A stretch of DNA of 64,000 bases, from NCBI GenBank assembly GCA_947646735.1, contig CANTFK010000983.1:496001-560000 (forward strand). The letters run 5' to 3'. Under the pieces are notes generated by a model that was given only the letters and a program-made list of their open reading frames with translations, had not been told where the DNA came from and did no database searches. Made by a program: the position numbers and the translations under genes. Shown here in pieces: positions 54,101 through 64,000 of the stretch; the first letter of the stretch is position 1, and every line of letters starts with the position of its first letter. The DNA comes from Peronospora farinosa. Its lineage: Eukaryota; Oomycota; Peronosporomycetes; Peronosporales; Peronosporaceae.

Positions 54101-57100
54101 CCAGAACCACGTTCCGCACGATTGCGTCCGATGGGTCAGACTTTATTCTTTCAGAGCAGTTTCCGAAGCTTATCAAAGCTATGGGATCTACGTATGCCGA
54201 GGAAGAGCATGCGAAAACATTGGAAAGTCTTGAGAAGGATGGAAAGGTATATGAGGCCGATTTCGTTTCGTGGTATGTCGATTGGATTTTCGGTGATGAT
54301 GACTCGGATTCAGATGATAATGCGGATACACCTGCATCATCGGCAACGGAGCCCGCCGAAATGAAATCGAAAGAGGATATCGCTGCAGCATTTTTGAGAC
54401 TATCGGCCAAGGAAGGAAGCTGGAAATGCGGTGTGTGTATGGTAAGCAATGACCCCGAAGCAATAAAGTGTAGCGCTTGCGAGGCTCCAAACCCTGCTGC
54501 GCCAAAATCGGTAGTTCCGGTAACCGCGGCAAGTGCTCCTACGTCTGCAGGCTCGATTGGTTCGGGTGGGTTCTCTTTTCCAGTTTCTACGGAAGAAACC
54601 TCAAAACCGTCGTCGCTTTCCTTCGGTGCAAGTCCAGGTGCTACTACGGTTTGTGCCACCAAATCTAGTGAGATTTCGTCTTGTGACACGGCGCCAACCT
54701 CGGGCTTTAGCTTTCCAAGTAGCTCGACTACTTCCGAAACGGGTACTACTGGACTGGCCTTTGGAAGTTCGACTGTCTCTGCGTCTATTGCTGGTAGTAG
54801 TGCATACCCTCCGGACACGACTTCAAAGCCAAAGCTTCCTACTTTCGGTGCTGCCAGTAAGAGTGGCTACCCTCCGGACACGACTTCAAAGCCAAAGCTT
54901 CCTACTTTCGGTGCTGCCAGTAAAAGTGGCTACTCTCCGGACACGACTTCAAAGCCAAAGCTTCCTACTTTCGGTGCTGCCAGTAAAAGTGGCTACTCTC
55001 CGGACACGACTTCAAAGCCAAAGCTTCCTACTTTCGGTGCTGCCAGTAAAAGTGGCTACCCTCCGGACACGACTTCAAAGCCAAAGCTTCCTACTTTCGG
55101 TGCTGCCAGTAAGAGTGGCTACCCTCCGGACACGACTTCAAAGCCAAAGCTTCCTACTTTCGGTGCTGCCAGTAAGAGTGGCTACCCTCCGGACACGACT
55201 TCAAAGCCAAAGCTTCCTACTTTCGGTGCTGCCAGTAAGAGTGGCTACCCTCCGGACACGACTTCAAAGCCAAAGCTTCCTACTTTCGGTGCTACCAGTA
55301 AGAGTGGCTACCCTCCGGACACGACTTCAAAGCCAAAGCTTCCTACTTTCGGTGCTGCCAGTAAGAGCGGCTACTCTCCGGACACGACTTCAAAGCCGAA
55401 GCCTTTAGGCAAGACAACATCGTCGTCTTCGTTTGTTTCCGGTAACAATTTTTTTCAGTTGCAGGCAGGGTTATCAGCATCGACGAACTCTTTTGGACAA
55501 GGTGATAACTCGTCTACTGTTACCGCAACGAATCCAAAATCGCTATTCGGAAGTGTATCTGGTAATGATGGCCCCACGGACACAACTTCATCGCGATTTG
55601 GCGTCGTTTCAAAACCAGCTTCGGAGGGTGCGTTTTCGTTCGAGTCAACAAGTGCCAATGGTCTAAAGGATATTACATGGAAAACTAACGCGGCACGACC
55701 GAGCTTTACATTTGACACCCTTTCCTCAACGTTGGATAAAACTGAAGAATCTGAAGGTGATCTTCCAACAAAGCGTACGCTGAACTTTGGAGACTCGAAC
55801 GCATATGAAGTAAAGACGAATGAGACCCCAACGGCAAAGGTGAAAACAATGCCTATCTGTGCCCCCGCTAAGCCCTCTAAGAGCATTCCTTCCTCACAAA
55901 TGGAGGGCCAGCTGTGGAAGTTGATCGTGGAGTTCAACAAGTCCCTTCAACGGGTGAACGAGAGCTCGAAGAGCATTTTATCTAAAGATCCTGCGTTTTC
56001 AAAGAATATTCTGGCAAAAACGGATAAGTTACGCGCTCAATTATCACATCTCTGTGATGAGGTTAACAACCTAGACGAGTCACGGGATAAAATCGAAAAG
56101 GATGTATTGTTCGTCATCGGAAGTGACGGTGATGTACACGAGCAACTCGAGTATGGCCGCGAGATCCTGAACAGCTTTAGTGACGAGGTCCTCAAGAGAA
56201 CTCTGGAAGCGCAACCGCTTGACCAGCGATCGAAGGAAACTTGGGAATCATTGAAGGGTAAATTAAATGAGGTAGAAAAGTGCTGTCTTGAACTTGACAG
56301 CCATCTATCCTCTTCCCCAATCGGTGGAACTGGTGCAGTTTCTTCGGCGCATTTATTCCGTGTGCTGAAGCAGACTTATGACACTTCAAAAATGCAGTAT
56401 AACAAAGTGTGTATGTTGGCTGAAAATCTGGAAAATCTGAGTTTGCGTGGCGATCGCAAGCATCAAGCTAATGGTGTAGGTGAAGTTACTGCTGTTGAAA
56501 GTGAATTTCATCCCATTGCAACCAAGGCGGACATGATCGAAATGATTGTGGAGACAGAGCAACGTAGTCAGGATGTGCGTCGCAACTTTTTGTCTCTATG
56601 CAACAATGTGGTTACTCCTCGTGATGTATTCTCAACACCGCGGCGAAAATTAGCTCCTCCCTCGCCTTCAAACTCTTCGACGTCGCCACTTCGAGTCAAA
56701 GCCTGCAGCAAGTTGATGCCAAAAATGCAGTTAAGCGTCGCTTCCCCAATGAGCTCAGCAAAGCAATCATCAAGGTCCGTGTCTTTCAAAACCACCCCTG
56801 TCAAATCTGGGTCAAAACTGTTCTCGCTGGCAGAAGCTATGGCACCGAAGGAAAAGCCTGCCAAACTTGTCCAGACCCCACAGCCAGCGAGACCTAGTGT
56901 AGGTGTTGGCAAAGCGCCTCAAAGACCAAGTCTTGGAACGCCGACTACCGAGGCGAAATCTGCGTTGGCGACCTCTTCTACTGAAGCATTATTCAGCGTA
57001 CCTAGTTTCCCGAAGCCTTCTAAGGAAACTGAAAGTTTGTTTGCACCAGCTTCCGCTAAGACAGACGACACGAAGACTGTATCGACTACTTCGACGTTTA

Positions 57101-58734
57101 GCGGGATTGGAAACAACTCGCCGACGGTAAAGCTGGAACTAAAAGCTGACGACAGGCAAACTCCTGCGTTCTCTTTAGGAGGGAAAGAAACCCCGGCATC
57201 CACTCATACCTTTAGCTTTGGATCGAAGGACGCGAAGAGTACTATAGGCTCTGTGACGCCGGACTACAAGGCGCTTTTGGAAAAGTTCTACAAGGTACAC
57301 AATCCGTCAAAGACTAGCGGAGACGTGATTGAAAAGGCTCTGACTACATATAAGGGCAGGGAGGAAGACTTGTTCACTCGGCTCTTCAGTATGTACGTCC
57401 CTGATTCGATGCCCGATGCTGTCAAGAAGTATTTAAATGGAGGACCAGTCCCTTCGAAATCAGAGTCCGTGGCAGCGACTGCAAAATCTTCCACACCAGT
57501 TGCAACAGCCAAGAGCCCGTTTGGTGGGTCAGCTACTGCTCAGTTGAGCCCATTTGGGACACCCTCCTCGGCGTGTAGCCTCGGACCCGCTGCAAACAAG
57601 TCGTCCAGTGGCTTTGGATCTACAGCGGTGATGTCTTCTTCAACATTATCGTCAGTTACCACACCTCCTTTCGGCAAATCAGCTGTCGACTACGACTACC
57701 ATCAGAAGCTGGTGGAGTTTTACCAGAAGCACAACCCGGACAAGCTCAGCAGTGTAGATGCCACGCTTCAGAAGTACAAAGGAAACGAAGAGAAGCTTTT
57801 TCAGAGTCTTGCTGTGAAGTACAAGGTGACTGACGCAAATGGAGGGGTGCCAAACCTGCTTGCAAGTCCGGCTGTGCCGCCTGCCAAGCCTAATGCAGGA
57901 ACAAGCCCTTTTGGTAAAACTGGAGCATTTTCAGCCTCAGCTAGCTCGGTTGGTTTCGGTGCAGTAAAGCCTTCCCCAGCAGCATCTCCGTTTGGCACAG
58001 CTCAGACTCCCGCAGCAATTCCATTTGGTGCAGCTTCTCAAACTTCCAGTGGCTTCGGGTCTGCGGGTGGTAGCGGGTTTGGTAGTGGATTTCAATCGAC
58101 CTCTGCTACGCCTCCAGCATTTGGTGCACCCACTTCATTTGGGGAGACAACTACTAGCGGATTTGGAGCTGCTGGCCGTGCAAACTACCGCGAAAAGCTT
58201 ACAGCCTTTTATCAGCAATACAACCCCGCCAAGCTAAGCTCCGTGGATGCAACGTTGGAAAAGTACCGGGGTCGCGAAGACCATCTCTTTGGAATGCTTG
58301 AGCAGAAGTATGTCAAAAAGACCCCGATGGCCTCGACAAGTGGAGGCTTTGGTGGTGGTGGGTTTGGGGCACCGTCGGGTTTAGGAATAGCGAGTGCAGT
58401 CCCTGCATTCGGATCGGCTTCGACATTGGGAGGCACGACCCAACCAGCTTTTGGTGGAGCTACAGGTTCGGGCTTTGGGATGGCGTCTCGTATGGGCGGA
58501 GGATTTGCCTCAGCTGCACCTGCTGCTTCTAGTGGAGGAGCTACTGGATCAGGATTTGGCGCTTTCGGAGCACAAACTTCCACCTTCGGTGGAGCTGCCC
58601 AGCAATCTGGTGGTTTTGGTGCTGCTGCTGCAAACAGCGGAGGCTTTGGCTCTAGTTTTGGTGGCAATACGACGACTAGTAGCTTTGGTCCATCAGCTGC
58701 ATTCAACAGCTCCAGCTTTACTCAAATGCGATGA
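51113..58734 (+). CDS. Nup214/Nup159-like FG nucleoporin with EF-hand-like and zinc-finger modules
   Basis: Exons 51113-51278, 51371-51615, 51713-51884 and 51956-58734; 2453 residues. N-terminal about 400 residues: WD-like beta-propeller (AYWIALSSNELLVAVAYAD, ISWSPSGKQIALGLVDSTI). Then three EF-hand-like units after HEYGQND (DNA about 52735-53030, 53660-53955, 54004-54300), the first and third followed by a RanBP2-type zinc finger (WKCGVCMVSN ... CSACEAPNP). Next a 63-bp tandem repeat tract, a long coiled coil (about 55890-56620), then FG-rich tracts (FGxFG, SFG, GFG) holding three about 45-residue helical modules. Nup214/Nup159 sits on the cytoplasmic face of the pore and recruits the mRNA-export helicase DDX19/Dbp5 to its propeller; the coiled coil binds Nup88/Nup62 partners. 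The overall plan fits; the EF-hand-like and zinc modules are additions. Confidence 0.88.
52732..53470 (+). repeat. 739-bp intragenic duplication, copy 1
   Basis: Pairs with 54001-54739 at an offset of 1269 bp (423 codons, in frame). Only two mismatches were noticed over 739 bp (at 53103 and 53416). Encodes one EF-hand-like unit, a zinc finger and an FG-type spacer. Confidence 0.93.
54001..54739 (+). repeat. 739-bp intragenic duplication, copy 2
   Basis: Second copy of 52732-53470. The diverged EF-hand-like unit at about 53660-53955 lies between the two copies. Confidence 0.93.
54805..55399 (+). repeat. 63-bp tandem repeat encoding a 21-residue FG unit
   Basis: Nine complete 63-bp units and a partial tenth, almost identical. 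Each encodes YPPDTTSKPKLPTFGAASK plus SG, with one TFGA per unit and S for P at the fourth position in some. High identity at DNA level suggests recent expansion and likely length variation between strains. Confidence 0.96.
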
Positions 58735-59524
58735 GTGACCAATATAAGGAGGCTCGATGGTAAGCGAGATACAATTGACACCTCATAGCGACATGTTGAA
58801 GTGCTGCGTCCTGTTTGTCCGTTTTAACCGGTTTCAACCGGTTCTGTGCCTTGGCTGTCAGCCAGTCGTTTACAGGAGGGTGTGACGAGCGCTGGGACTC
58901 GTCATTATTGAAACGCCTGGCAGTGATCCAAGTCATCAAGAAGTTGTGTGCTATGCATGTTGTATCTAGAACCCCATACAAAGCAAGTGGTGAAGCCTTT
59001 GAGCTCTCTTTGTCCCACTTCGCAGTCCTATTTGCGACAGACTCGGCATTGCCTTCTCATGCAGCCAGGTCTTACAAGTGACTGCAATAGCAAACGTTTA
59101 TACGAGCGAGCCATCCCGTTGAGTTTGCGGTCTTGTTTCTCTCAAAGAGATCGCGCAATTACGGATGAAACACCTTGAATCTCATCCCATCAATCTACAC
59201 TCTGTCCAAACCAACCAATAGTTGAGAAAACGAATATAAAAACAATGTTTCTTGCATTGGATGAAGATAACGTGCCATACTGCAGCTTCAAAAAGTGACA
59301 ATGCGTTCAAAGCAAACTTCTCTCTCGACTTCCATCCGCTGATATTTGCTGTAGAAAGCACATACTGCCACTGCAATCAACAGAAAACACCAAGTGGTCG
59401 TCCTCACTTGGTCCTTTTCATCAATTGCTGGTATATTGACCAGAAGGACGTACAACAGATGATAAAACTTGGGCATCTTTCCTTGTCCTCTCTGTCAATA
59501 AACATGGCAATGCTCCTCTAGGGC
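58735..59524. other. Intergenic, tail-to-tail
   Basis: 790 bp between the Nup214-like gene and SKP1. Includes a local palindromic AACCGGTT repeat near 58826. Short ORFs have no recognisable content. Confidence 0.55.
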
Positions 59525-60229
59525 TTACGCTTCTTCGCACCACTTGTTCTCCTCCCGAATCTGCGCCTCTTCCTCAGGCGTAAAGTCATTAACAATGTTA
59601 AATGCCTCCCGAATCTCCTGCGGTGTCTTGCCCTTAATCATACTCGCCACTTTGGCACAGGCGAGATCCAAGAGACTCTTAATGTCCATGTAATTGGCAG
59701 CCAAGATGAGTTCAAACAGGATCTCCTGCTCAATGTCTACGAAATTAGCGTCCCAATCCGACACAACGTCGTGCATATCGGCGCTTTTAAGTGGCTACAA
59801 TAGCACGTATACAGGCATCCGGATATTAGTATACATTACAGCCACTGCCATATATATCCATCCAACCATTGACCGACCTTCTCAATCTCACGCATGGGAT
59901 TGTTGTGATGATGGCTACAAAACTCAATCACCTTGGACAAAACAGGGCTCTTGACATTAGGCAGAGGGATCTCCTGAACTTCCTCGTCGTCGGCATCATC
60001 TATACCATTGTATACATATTTTTTATTAACCACAATACTCTCCATTCATTGGTCAATAATAAACCACGAGTTTACCGGATATGAGCGTCTTGACCAACTC
60101 ACTCATGGCGGCGACGCTACGAGAGACTTCAAAGCTGTCGCCATCCATGGACACTAAATTGACCTTACGCGAGTCCTCTTCCTGCTTGGCCATGTCTCCC
60201 TGGGCGGGATTAGTGGTGGTATCTGACAT
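59525..60229 (-). CDS. SKP1: SKP1, SCF ubiquitin ligase adaptor
   Basis: Three exons: 60229-60076, 59999-59878 and 59794-59525; 181 residues, phases consistent. Starts [21 protein letters not shown]-like fold: [20 protein letters not shown], then [20 protein letters not shown]. The C-terminal dimerisation/F-box-binding region is highly conserved: [57 protein letters not shown]1 links cullin-1 to F-box proteins; the 23.2-25.6 kb gene may encode one. The family is typically 160-180 residues, so this is full length. Donor GTCGGT at 59877 is chosen because it joins the conserved blocks without extra residues. Confidence 0.97.
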
Positions 60230-62134
60230 TATTACTTGAGAGAGGGATTGGATACAAAGTGAAAAGAACCGACGTTATCGTAACTTGTGGGTGGGTAAAT
60301 GAGGTTTTAAGTCAAAAGTGTTTACAACGTTTAAAAGATGCGTTTGATTCATCCGATGGCGTAATCATACATTTTTACCCATTTTATACGAAACTTCCTA
60401 TTTTGTAAATAAAAGTAAGAGTGATGGTCGGTGACCCGCCTGATTATGAGACTTGGATAGGTGATCCCTTGGTGGCACGTTTTCTGCACGAGCAGCGAAC
60501 AAAGTTACCATGTAGCCCTAAACGTCACTCCTCTCAAGTGGCAACTCAATGGACGTTCTGCTCTATCTAAGTGTCAATCTTGCACACTTGATCCTTGTCG
60601 CTTCTACTGTACTCGCTACGCCGGCAACGTAGACTAGAAGCACAAGATTTGAGGCAATGCAACAATTCAAAGGTCGAATGTTTATTTGTTTGTATGCCAG
60701 TGCACTCAAGCAAAGGACCGAGATTCAAATGAAGGTCGCTACTGGAGTTAAGCGTAGCAAATGCAATATCTTTGTTCGTGTTGCGTCCAGATAGCTTTTG
60801 GTCTACTAGAGACGGTAAAATTACAAAGCTTACGGTGGTCTGGGACTCCTCACAACCAGTGACACAGCCCTTGGCACTAGACTTTAATATATATCCGTAT
60901 GAGTCAGCGGAATATAGGAGCCTCTTCCGACATGCAGCTTCCGTAGCCATGGCAGCGGAGTCAAAGATAAGTACTAGGTGAGCTTAACATGTTCCACAAA
61001 GTAATTTGCAACAGCAAAATCGTCCTCCCGAATGAAAAAAATTGAAGAAAGAGCAGTTCAATGCGCTGTTCTTTCGGGACAAAAGCTGCGAGCCAGCCTT
61101 CTGCGTCACGACATGCTACAATGATTCGATTTATAATAAGACTAGAACAGATGTATAAGATGGATATGAAAAACCCTGAATGTCCAGCGTGAAGAGTGTA
61201 TAGCTAATACCTCGTCTTTTTAAGAACTATTCTTCGTCAGGAATGTCATCGTTGTACCCTACTTTCAAAACGTTTACCTTCTTCAATCCTAGACGTTTAC
61301 GTAAGCCGCTTTAGCAAACCTTCCAGTGTTTACATTGTTAAAGTATCTAAGCTGCCGTAGGTAGTAAGTAATAAGTGGTGGTAAAGACGGTTTCCTGCGA
61401 TGCAGCAAAAATTAACTGTATGCTTTTGACCTGATCAGAGAAAGATGGTCAGTGGGAATCATCACTGCGCAATCGTGAGTGCCAACATTGTACGCGGTTC
61501 AAATCCACTCGTCAGTCCACGACAGCGCAAAAACATTGATAAGCGGTTCTGTGAGAGCTCAGTGAGGTATCGCTATGGTGTGGAAATGATGTGCAGATCG
61601 GTACAATGTCTATTCTTTAAGTATGCTTCACATTGACTGCAAAAAGTCTATGATCCGCTTTTAGTTGAAGAATATCACATGGTCATGTATGCAACTACTC
61701 AAGTGCACGCGGAGCACTTGGGCCTCAATGTGGTTCTCATGCCTGGGCTCAAAGTGAAGTCTCTACTATAAGTACAGAAAAGAAAACATCAGAGGAACCG
61801 TCTGGATTGCAGAGACATGAGTGCTGGTTGCATGTCATGTCATTACTCACGACAGTTAGCAGCAAGTACATGCAAAAATAAATAAACAGCAAGACCTCGG
61901 TCAAAGTGGAGTGACTTTGCGCGCCTTTTCGATGTCAACAACGTTGCTTCGCGACAACGATGCGCGATAGTTGTCGAATCCCGCGTACATGGGCAAGAAA
62001 AATGCTGGCGATGGGCGATGCGGCACGTTGCATCATAGTCCGCGGTTCATCAATTTTGCAACCGGATGAATTCTACTAGCATTCCCCAATTTTCTCGGTC
62101 TCGAGAAGATTAAACAGTCTTCTTCCGTTCCAAG
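60230..62134. other. Gene-poor DNA
   Basis: No gene recognised with confidence. The minus-strand ORF 60950-60567 (127 residues from MATEAACRKRLLY) has no known domain and may be chance or a remnant. A short plus-strand stretch at 61648-61771 reads like protein (YDPLLVEEYHMVMYATTQVH) but has no start. Confidence 0.4.
60567..60950 (-). CDS. Hypothetical 127-residue ORF
   Basis: ATG to stop, Cys- and Ser-containing, no signal peptide, no known domain and no upstream exon seen. Kept only because of its length in AT-rich DNA. Confidence 0.2.
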   Translation of the reverse strand: MATEAACRKRLLYSADSYGYILKSSAKGCVTGCEESQTTVSFVILPSLVDQKLSGRNTNKDIAFATLNSSSDLHLNLGPLLECTGIQTNKHSTFELLHCLKSCASSLRCRRSEYSRSDKDQVCKIDT

Positions 62135-62601
62135 TTGATTCGTGCTTTTCCCGATATCATCGGTCGACTGTATTTGCACGATGGTTTACTCGCCCTCCAT
62201 GTACCTCGTCGCCTCCGCCGTGGCCGCCATAGTGCTGTAGTGCTGCAGATGCAGCAAGCTGCTGCAACCTCCTTGGATTCTGATCCAATTGCCATTCTAT
62301 CCTCGACTGAGTCCACATACTCGATGGTTTTCGGTATGGCAGTCGATGACAGCATCTGCCGATTTGAATCGCATCCTGACCCGACGCTACCGGACCTGGC
62401 CACCATCTCTCGGACTGTTGTGCTGCATCCAAACTTATTGTGCAATCAATCCACACCTCCCGATGCCGTCTATCTGAAGTTTGGCATCAATGTTGTGGTC
62501 AGTGACCTCACCGACGACCTCAATGAATACACATACGTGGCCTCGGGGTCGGTGCAACGCCTTCTGAGACGGGTAAAGAAAATATCAAGAATGAGGACAC
62601 C
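62135..62601 (+). pseudogene. Unrecognised ORF cut by an LTR
   Basis: The open frame from 62135 reads like protein from about 62275 on (FGMAVDDSICRFESHPDP, VYLKFGINVVVSDLTDDL, YVASGSVQRLLRRVKKIS) and runs into the LTR at 62602, where its last 14 codons are LTR sequence. In another frame an ATG at 62179 opens a signal-like hydrophobic segment (MYLVASAVAAIVL) that stops after 19 codons. Original function unknown. Confidence 0.45.
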
Positions 62602-63240
62602 TGTAGCGGAGCTGCACAGCTCTTCAGCCAGAGGAAGACTTTAGGATGAAAGCCTCTTAGTTCTAGAGAACTAAATAGAGTTAAGGCTAAAAGCCACTTA
62701 GTTCTAAGGAACTAATTAAACGACTGAAAGTCACCCTTTTCTAAGGAACTAGGAAAGAGACTTTAGTCAGTCAAGCAGAAGCTTAAGGTTCAGAGAACCA
62801 ACGCACAGAGTGCAAGAACAAGCTAGAAGCTTAGAGGTTCAGAGAACCAACGCACGAAGTGCACAAGAGAACAAGTCAGAAAGACTTGCGATCTTAAACT
62901 CAAAAGGAGAACTGATTTTATTTATGCTTTAAGATTTTATGAATAGTCCTACTCTAAGTACACTACACTAGATTAATTACTATAATAGTAATTATTATAT
63001 GCAGACTTTGCTATTGAACGACGTATCGTCTAAACATCTGTGTATGATGTACTTAGTACAGCGTTAGTGATTTATCGAATCCCAATCGATAAGATACGGT
63101 ATTACCGAATACCGTATCTTAACGCTCATACTTAATACCTCTTTAAAGAGAAGTATAATAATGCATTATATGCAATACAAAGGGTAGTTTAACCGTAAAC
63201 TCTCGGAAAGACGCTACAACCGTCGCGTAACCCCGTTACA
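62602..63240 (+). repeat. 5' LTR of right-edge retrotransposon
   Basis: About 639 bp from TGTAGCGGAGCTGC to CGCGTAACCCCGTTACA with imperfect terminal inverted repeats. Contains internal repeats of the type GGTTCAGAGAACCAACGCAC (about 62787 and 62835) and TTAGTTCTA-GAACTA blocks (62660-62760). Confidence 0.7.
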
Positions 63241-63271
63241 CCCTCCCCCACCAGACTGACGTTCCCATAGA

Positions 63272-63790
63272 ATGTCACTCGACATTTCTCCTCTTAGAGG
63301 TAGTGCTTTAGCGAACGGTATGTTCACGGCACATAGCATGACGCCTCCTGGCAGTGAGTCACAGACTCTTCGGGACCTCATTGAAGACAACCTTGACGAA
63401 GCGGTTGATTACGAAAGTGACACCGTCTTTGTGGGACCCGATGGGTCCCCTTTAGCCACCCTCACGGGTGAAGATGACACTCGTCATGCACCGAATCCAT
63501 TCCCTGAACGTGGTGCTGCAGATGCGCTAACAGCGTTACGTGACCCGCCTGACGTATCATCAACGGTAACGGTTACCAACCCACTCGACGAGCAGCAACA
63601 GCAGACCATCGACCAAGAGGAAGGCGCCAAGCGCCGGACGAAGAATATGGCTAGGCTTCAGGGCCAGGTTCAAGCCACCTACAGTGGAAGAACGCCTTAA
63701 GGAAGCATCTGGACATTCCCTTTCTGGCTGGGCCATTGGGCCTGAGGCCATTTCACCCGAGGATATCGCTACGCGATCGGCTCTTTGACA
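63272..63790 (+). pseudogene. Gag-like ORF, frameshifted
   Basis: Frame from MSLDISPLRGSALANG to a stop at 63700, 142 codons: acidic N-terminus, DDTRHAPNPFPERG, then Gln-rich. The sequence continues in another frame (PTVEERLKEASGHSLSGWA, 63675-63785) to another stop, and probably beyond. A one-base change near 63675 explains the break. Assigned as gag from its position after the LTR, not from a recognised domain. Confidence 0.55.
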
Positions 63791-64000
63791 ACGCTATCTG
63801 GAACCCCATATCACTACGCAAAGCCAATACTTGGCACGCCTCACTAGGCAAGTGCGCGTGTGCACCAATTCCTACCATAAAGGGTGTTCCCATCCTTCTA
63901 TTCGCGGGAGTAACCGAAGAGGAAGAAGATGCGGCTTTTAGCCTCTGGGCGCATTATGCGCGACGTTTAAGCACTGGCTCTACGGGCAAGTGCCGACGTG

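Larger units (their letters stand above)
62602..64000 (+). mobile_element. LTR retrotransposon, 5' part, running off the window
   Basis: An LTR (62602-63240) is followed by a short leader and a gag-like ORF. The 3' end and the second LTR lie beyond 64000, so neither family nor target duplication can be proved. The TGTA...TTACA ends and the leader resemble the Gypsy element at 11-19 kb only in the terminal CCCCGTTACA. Confidence 0.7.

Noticed and set aside
54533..55408. 291-codon plus-strand ORF of repeating LRTRLQSQSFLLSVLPV units
   Set aside because: Out-of-frame reading of the 63-bp tandem repeat inside the Nup214-like gene; one frame is clearly the FG protein.
61441..61530. Possible tRNA: perfect B-box-like GGTTCAAATCC near 61497 and an A-box-like TGGTCAGTGGG upstream
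   Set aside because: The acceptor, anticodon and T stems do not pair and the would-be anticodon loop lacks T at position 33. At best a decayed tRNA-derived sequence.
1..64000. CRISPR arrays, bacterial operons, ribosome-binding sites
   Set aside because: None seen, and not expected in an oomycete nuclear genome; the regular repeats present are coding repeats or transposon sequence.

Overview
This is nuclear DNA of an oomycete, most likely a plant-pathogenic peronosporalean (Phytophthora or downy-mildew type). Support: compact intron-containing genes with GT-AG introns of about 55-90 bp, genes packed 30-200 bp apart in the second half, Copia and chromodomain-Gypsy retrotransposons, and the broken N-terminal domain of a Crinkler (CRN) effector. 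Species cannot be set from the sequence alone. All identifications come from reading translations; no database search was run.

Region 1-23 kb is repeat-rich. It starts with a cluster of short hairpin motifs (0.88-1.52 kb), then a seven-exon UPF0047/YjbQ-type gene (1.9-2.8 kb, minus) and an unrecognised 223-residue gene (3.0-3.7 kb, minus). From 4.7 to 10.75 kb lies a decayed minus-strand Copia element with both LTRs, interrupted by a plus-strand Copia fragment. From 11.09 to 18.89 kb lies a young, almost complete minus-strand chromodomain Gypsy element with a perfect 5-bp target duplication, a -1 frameshift signal between gag and protease, and a 459-codon antisense ORF. Copia debris and a truncated CRN fragment follow (21-22 kb), then a second member of the 223-residue gene family (22.5-23.0 kb, plus).

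Region 23-60 kb is gene-dense: an F-box/LRR/ankyrin protein; condensin subunit H; a TMEM184/DUF300 membrane protein; a mitochondrial-looking membrane protein; a chorismate mutase-prephenate dehydratase fusion; a small protein that is essentially an SRP54/Ffh M domain behind a mitochondrial-type leader; poly(A)-binding protein; an RCC1-repeat protein; an unknown one-TM coiled-coil protein; a domesticated Mutator/FAR1-type transposase; eIF5; a Nup85-like nucleoporin; a giant Nup214/Nup159-like FG nucleoporin; and SKP1. Most are housekeeping genes of chromosome, nuclear pore, translation and ubiquitin machinery.

Region 60-64 kb returns to sparse, TE-affected DNA: a long LTR (62.60-63.24 kb) has landed in a coding-like ORF, and a frame-broken Gypsy gag runs off the end of the window.

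Most notable observations: the M-domain-only Ffh-like protein, the antisense ORF and the -1 frameshift signal in the Gypsy element, the Nup214-like protein with EF-hand-like and RanBP2-type zinc-finger modules and a very recent internal duplication, the chorismate mutase-prephenate dehydratase fusion with altered dehydratase motifs, and the half-tRNA-type primer sites of the Copia elements.
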